This document shows, one piece after another, positions 60,424 through 64,000 of a stretch of 64,000 bases of DNA (positions are counted from its first letter, which is position 1; every line of letters starts with the position of its first letter). The stretch covers positions 310,001 to 374,000 of the forward strand of contig NZ_CP088247.1 of the NCBI RefSeq assembly GCF_021117295.1, written 5' to 3'. The position numbers were made by a program, and so were the translations under genes. The notes under the pieces are model-generated. The model saw only the letters and a program-made list of their open reading frames with translations. It was not told where the DNA came from and searched no databases. The DNA is from Methylorubrum sp. B1-46. Its GTDB lineage: Bacteria > Pseudomonadota > Alphaproteobacteria > Rhizobiales > Beijerinckiaceae.

Positions 60424-62504
60424 CACCACCTCGCCGGCCCTCTGCGGGCCACGCTGCGCCGGGTGCGGCGCTTCATGTTCCGGTCTGCCAGCGAGTTCGC
60501 GACCACGGCCGGCGGGATCTCCGCCGGCAGTTCCGGCGCTTTCCGCTCGATGCCGAGGGCATCTTCCAGCCCTCGCCACTGCGTCTCGCGCCAGCGGTCC
60601 CACCCGCGCATCGCCGCGAGGCCGCGGGCGTAGTTCGCGCAGTCCAGCCACTCGTTGCGGCGGCCGCCGATCGGCACCCATTCGCGCCGGGTCTTTCCCC
60701 GGCTGAGGCTCACCACCAGCTCCTCGGCGGTGAGCTGCTGCACGCCGTCCTCGGACACGTCGTGCGGGAGGTGGACGAAGCCGGCCGGGAACGCCGCGCC
60801 GGCGGCGGGACGCTGCAGGCCGAGGCAGCTCATCAGCTCCTGCTTGGCGAGTGAGACGCCGATACGGACTGTCTTCAGGCCGCGCCGGATCTTCTTGCCC
60901 CTCGGGTTCGCGTCCTTCGTGCCGAGGCCGAGGAAGACGTTCGAGTAGCTGTCCTGGCCGTCGATCGCGTGGACGTTGCCGCGGCCGGCCTGGGACCGGA
61001 CGAAGGCGTAGACCACGTCGGTGAAGGCGCTCGAATCGATGCCCCAATCGCGCACCGCCATCTCGGCGCCGCCGATGTGCTCCCAGGTCTCGTCGAACAT
61101 CGCCGCCAGTTCGGCCCAGACCGTCGGCCGAGCGGTGTCGCCGGTGAGTACCTTGTGTTCGACGAGCCAGCGCTCGCGGTTGCGCCCGAAGCCCCAGACC
61201 GAAACCTCGAGCCGGTCCTTCTGCACGTCGACACCAGCGAACAGGATCAGCGCGCCGGCCGGGACCGTGCCGGACAGGTAGTCGTCGCGCCGGGCGTAGA
61301 CGTCCTTCCACTCGGGGGCGTCAACGCCCTCCCGCCACGTGCGGGCGAGCTGCGTGTTGAAGAAGGTCCGCAACGCTTCCGGCCCCCGTCGCAGCGCCCG
61401 CGCGAATTTCGCGACCGTCTCCTTGATGGTCTGCTTCGGGGCGTAGAGCTTGGAGGCCTGCCCGCCCGCGTGTTCGTTCGGGACGGCCTCGCAGCCGCAG
61501 GACCGGCAGAGGGCCCGCCGGACACCGTAGGCTTCGGGCGCCCACCGCTCGGGCACTTGGTTCTCGCCGCAGCAGGTGAACGAGGCCGTCTGCCGCCATT
61601 CGATCTTGCGGAGTGCGACGAGCCGCTGCGCCTCGGTCCAAGGCTGCTCGCAGCTGACGCACTCGTACCGCGCCGAGGCGGTGATGATCTTGCCGCCCTC
61701 GTCCTTGTCGAACTTGATCTGCTCCCATTCCATCGCCTGCCAGGCCGCGCAGTGCGGGCAACAGACGAAGGGCTTGCGCTGGTCGCTCTCGTCGTAGCTC
61801 GCCTCGATCGCCGAGCGGCCCGCAATCGTTGGAGAGCAGGCCACCACCGTCAGGCTGTTGGCCTTGAACTCGGCTTGCCGCTCCTCGGCGAGGTCGATCG
61901 GTGAGCCCTCGCCGCCGGCCGAGAGCGGGTACTTGTCGATCTCGTCGCAGACCAGCAGCCGGATCGGCCGCATGGCGAGGTTGGTCGGGCTGTTGGCGCC
62001 CACGAGGGTGATGTGGCCCCCGGGAAATTGCTTGTGCGTCAGGGTCGCGCCCGAGTCCCGTGACTTGGCGTCACCGAACAGATCGCGCAGCACCCGCGTG
62101 TCGCGGATCATCGGCGCGAGCCGGTCCTTCGAGAAGGTCTCGGCCGCGTCGTCCTTCGGGAACACGCCGAGGATCGGGCACGGCTCGACGTGGATGAAGC
62201 GCCCCGCGATGTTCTCAATGCAGGTGGTCTTGAGCAACTGCGTGCAGGCCATCAGCGTGATCTTGCTGACGCCCGGTTCGGTCGCCCACAGCATCGGCCC
62301 GCGCGCTACCTCGACACGCGAGGCGATGAAACGGCCGCCGTTCGAGCTCTCCTTGCTCAGCCGGCGATACCGCTCCGCCCACTGCACCACGTCGAGATCA
62401 GGGGGCGGTGTCAGACCGCGTCGCCACGCGCTCCGCAGGCTCGCGGTGTCAGCCGAACTCGCCGGCGGAGGGCTCGCCGAGTTCGGCGAGGTGCTTTTTG
62501 ACAT
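60423..62504 (-). CDS. Terminase large subunit, GpA family
   Basis: 693 residues. The ATPase motifs are KITLMACTQLLKTTCIENIAG (variant Walker A, ~81-101) and IRLLVCDEIDKYP (Walker B, Asp/Glu near 187-188). A mid-protein zinc-type cluster (CCPHCAAW, CVSCEQPW) and the C-terminal nuclease region (VDVQKDRLEVSVWGFG, AFVRSQAGRG) follow the PF05876 pattern. It packages DNA into the portal and cuts cohesive or defined ends. It overlaps the small-subunit gene by 56 bp. Confidence 0.93.
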   Translation of the reverse strand: MSKSTSPNSASPPPASSADTASLRSAWRRGLTPPPDLDVVQWAERYRRLSKESSNGGRFIASRVEVARGPMLWATEPGVSKITLMACTQLLKTTCIENIAGRFIHVEPCPILGVFPKDDAAETFSKDRLAPMIRDTRVLRDLFGDAKSRDSGATLTHKQFPGGHITLVGANSPTNLAMRPIRLLVCDEIDKYPLSAGGEGSPIDLAEERQAEFKANSLTVVACSPTIAGRSAIEASYDESDQRKPFVCCPHCAAWQAMEWEQIKFDKDEGGKIITASARYECVSCEQPWTEAQRLVALRKIEWRQTASFTCCGENQVPERWAPEAYGVRRALCRSCGCEAVPNEHAGGQASKLYAPKQTIKETVAKFARALRRGPEALRTFFNTQLARTWREGVDAPEWKDVYARRDDYLSGTVPAGALILFAGVDVQKDRLEVSVWGFGRNRERWLVEHKVLTGDTARPTVWAELAAMFDETWEHIGGAEMAVRDWGIDSSAFTDVVYAFVRSQAGRGNVHAIDGQDSYSNVFLGLGTKDANPRGKKIRRGLKTVRIGVSLAKQELMSCLGLQRPAAGAAFPAGFVHLPHDVSEDGVQQLTAEELVVSLSRGKTRREWVPIGGRRNEWLDCANYARGLAAMRGWDRWRETQWRGLEDALGIERKAPELPAEIPPAVVANSLADRNMKRRTRRSVARRGPARW

Positions 62505-63087
62505 AGGCGGTCAGGACCGGCGTCAGCTGCCTCGGTTCGATCTTGAGCTCGTCGGCCATCTCGATCGCGACCCGGGCCGGCCACGCCAGCCAGGCATCTC
62601 GAAGCGCCCGGCCCTCCTCGAAGAAGGCTGACTCGGCCGCGGGCCGATCAACGAGCTTGCTGCCGTCCCGCTCGACGATCTGCTTCCGGTGGAGGCCGAG
62701 CCAGTTCTCCTTGCGCCGGACCGCAATGGCCGTCGGCAGGTTCGGGTCGTCGGGGTCGAAGGCATCTTCCTGGCCGCCGTCGCCATCAAGGGGCGCCGGA
62801 CGGGGCTGGGGCTCGGGAGCAGGCTTCGGCGCCGGCTTCGGAGCAGCCGCTGCGTGGGAGGCGTTGTTACCGTCCTTGGCCCTCACCGGGCGATGGGTAA
62901 CACCGCCTCGATAGGTCGTTGGCCTCTGGTCGAGGTTCCACTCGGTGGCTTCCACATCGACGCGGCCGGTGCCGTCGAGAACGAGTAAGCCCTTCTGCTT
63001 CCAAGTCGTTACGGCCTTGCGCGAGACGCCGCGATGACGGGCGAACTCGGCCTGGCTGAGAAATTTTGCCCCGCTCGTCTCTGCCAT
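62449..63087 (-). CDS. Terminase small subunit, Nu1-like
   Basis: 212 residues. The N-terminal winged helix-turn-helix (FLSQAEFARHRGVSRKAVTTWKQKG) recognises the packaging site. A Pro/Ala linker (~80-105) and a C-terminal helical domain (FFEEGRALRDAWLAWPARVAIEMADEL) for contact with the large subunit follow. Typical of small terminase subunits upstream of GpA-type large subunits. Confidence 0.85.
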   Translation of the reverse strand: MAETSGAKFLSQAEFARHRGVSRKAVTTWKQKGLLVLDGTGRVDVEATEWNLDQRPTTYRGGVTHRPVRAKDGNNASHAAAAPKPAPKPAPEPQPRPAPLDGDGGQEDAFDPDDPNLPTAIAVRRKENWLGLHRKQIVERDGSKLVDRPAAESAFFEEGRALRDAWLAWPARVAIEMADELKIEPRQLTPVLTAYVKKHLAELGEPSAGEFG

Positions 63088-63217
63088 GGGCGCTGTTACC
63101 CGTCACCGCGTTACCGGGTTCCACGACCCTGGCGCTAGGAAAGCTGGGGGCCCCGACCACCCGTATAGGTTCGGGGGTGCCAGGGTCCCCCGGGGTTCGG
63201 GGCGGGGGCGCTCCGGC

Positions 63218-63457
63218 CTACCTGTCGAGATGCGCCTTGATGCGCCGACCCGGCACCGTGCCCTGCAGGTCGATCACCCCGCCAAACCTGATCCGTCGCC
63301 ACCGATAGGTCGGGCGCCAGTTCACCGGGCTATGCGGGGCGCCGGGCATCCACATGTTGATCATGCGGGTCTCTTCGACCTCGTAGGCCAGCAGGCCGAA
63401 CCAGAGGCCGCGGAGGCGGGTGCGGCCGGTCGGCTTCCACTCGTCGCGCGCTTCCAT
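63218..63457 (-). CDS. Small basic prophage protein, 79 residues
   Basis: Starts MEARDEWKPTGRTRLRGLWFGLLAYEVEE, with several Trp and Arg residues. No family recognised. It lies upstream of the terminase genes and just downstream of a minus-strand intrinsic terminator. An ATG two codons earlier is possible. Confidence 0.5.
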   Translation of the reverse strand: MEARDEWKPTGRTRLRGLWFGLLAYEVEETRMINMWMPGAPHSPVNWRPTYRWRRIRFGGVIDLQGTVPGRRIKAHLDR

Positions 63458-63469
63458 GCCCAAGGCATG

Positions 63470-63502
63470 AAAAAGCCCCGCAGCGGGTCATCCGCTCGGG
63501 GC
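63470..63502 (-). terminator. Intrinsic terminator upstream of the late genes
   Basis: On the minus strand GCCCCG (63502-63497) pairs with CGGGGC (63480-63475), extended by inner AGCGG/CCGCT pairing, and is followed directly by five T residues. It lies between the NusG-like gene and the terminase region, so transcripts entering from the regulator gene should stop here unless antiterminated. Confidence 0.75.
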
Positions 63503-63645
63503 GCGTCTTTCCAATCATGAGAAGTGGCAGGGCCTATGGCGGCCTCACATCCGTCCTCGCGCAGCCACCGAGCTATTCCGCTTCGTTCGTGAGCGCGCGA
63601 GAAACATTAGAGGGCGACTATCAGAAGTCAACGCCGCGATAGGCA

Positions 63646-64000
63646 TCACGCGGCCCTATGCACATCCTCGATTGGCAGCCGGTAGTCGAACGGTGCGCCC
63701 ATCACCTCCAACGAAATGATGCCGACCGCGCCGCCGTCCGACGTGCCGACGAACTTGCCGACGAAGCCGCTGAACAGGCCCGAGCCGGCGCGCACCTCTT
63801 CCCCTGCCTGCATGCCTGCGAGCGGCGTCAGGTTCGTGCGCCCGGCCATCTCGTCCTCGCCCCATTGCCGAAGCCAGCGCAGGCCGGCTGGGTTCATGGC
63901 GAGCGGGCCGCGGTTCGCCGAGCCGAGGATGCCGGTCAGCCCATGCAGGTTGCGGCCGTCGATGTCCCGCTCGCGCAGCACGGCCAACGTCTCGTCGCAG
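63646..64000 (-). CDS. NusG-like transcription factor (5' part outside window)
   Basis: The frame is open to the window end, so the N-terminal domain is missing here. The C-terminal ~55 residues (GEEVRAGSGLFSGFVGKFVG, then IISLEVMGAPFDYRLPIEDV) form a KOW-type beta-barrel as in NusG/RfaH. The preceding region (NLHGLTGILGSANRGPLAM) fits the linker. NusG paralogues in phages and operons act as processive antiterminators. The gene lies just upstream of a strong terminator and the late operon on the same strand, which suggests it controls late transcription. Confidence 0.72.
   Translation of the reverse strand, partial: CDETLAVLRERDIDGRNLHGLTGILGSANRGPLAMNPAGLRWLRQWGEDEMAGRTNLTPLAGMQAGEEVRAGSGLFSGFVGKFVGTSDGGAVGIISLEVMGAPFDYRLPIEDVHRAA

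Larger units (their letters stand above)
33370..64000. mobile_element. Lambda-like siphovirus prophage (incomplete: right part outside window)
   Basis: A near-complete late region is present in lambda-like order on the minus strand: Nu1/A terminase, W, B, C, D, E, head-tail joining, V-like tube, G/GT chaperones, tape measure, L/K-like, TipJ, fibres, lysis. A short plus-strand left arm carries accessory genes. Integrase, repressor and replication genes are not in the window and should lie beyond 64,000. The left boundary is placed by the first phage-type gene (33511) and a possible tRNA-Ser-derived att sequence just before it. Key structural genes look intact, so the prophage may be functional. 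Confidence 0.85.

Overview
The window is high-GC alphaproteobacterial chromosome with the look of a Methylobacterium/Methylorubrum-type genome. Codons are strongly GC-biased, and it carries RTX proteins with a PrtD-type ABC transporter, an IS21 element and a lambda-like siphoprophage. The genus is an inference from protein style; there is no rRNA or marker gene to confirm it.

Layout. (1) 2-14,549 (+): a type I secretion locus. It holds a giant RTX protein with two animal-type heme-peroxidase domains (its 5' end lies outside the window), its ABC exporter, and a second cadherin-like/RTX protein. (2) 14,550-17,115: an IS21-family element (istA-istB). Its left end supplies the last codons and stop of the second RTX gene, and its right end abuts the last ~98 codons of a umuC-like gene. 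The two flanks are unrelated and there is no target duplication, so this is a rearrangement junction. (3) 17,460-33,300: a genomic island. Its core is four tightly overlapping minus-strand genes, transcribed from a ~1750-residue DEAD/DEAH helicase with a DUF1998-type C-terminus, to a SNF2 helicase (DrmD-like), an N6-adenine methylase (DrmMI-like) and an HNH nuclease. I read this as a DISARM-like defence operon in which DrmA- and DrmB-type parts are fused and an HNH nuclease takes the place of the phospholipase-D nuclease DrmC. Upstream lies a zinc-ribbon protein with a possible degenerate recombinase fold, bracketed by 35-bp imperfect direct repeats. (4) ~33,370-64,000: most of a lambda-like prophage, cut by the window end. 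The left arm (+) carries an RNA ligase, a Lar-like restriction-alleviation protein and small ORFs. The late genes are all on the minus strand and read, in transcription order, NusG-like regulator, terminase small and large subunits, gpW, portal, S49 protease, scaffold-like protein, decoration protein D, capsid E, head-tail joining proteins, tail tube, tail chaperones with a -1 frameshift site, tape measure, tail tip (DUF1833, NlpC/P60, TipJ), fibre proteins and a lysis-type module.

How the parts fit. The peroxidase/RTX locus is a secretion unit that lost its distal end (no HlyD-type adaptor remains) at the IS junction. The island carries the cell's anti-phage functions. The neighbouring prophage carries genes of the kinds phages use against such functions (Lar, RNA ligase). 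Most prophage late genes overlap by 1-4 bp and look like one long operon, broken only by an antisense lipoprotein gene and by a gene-free stretch holding a tRNA-like sequence.
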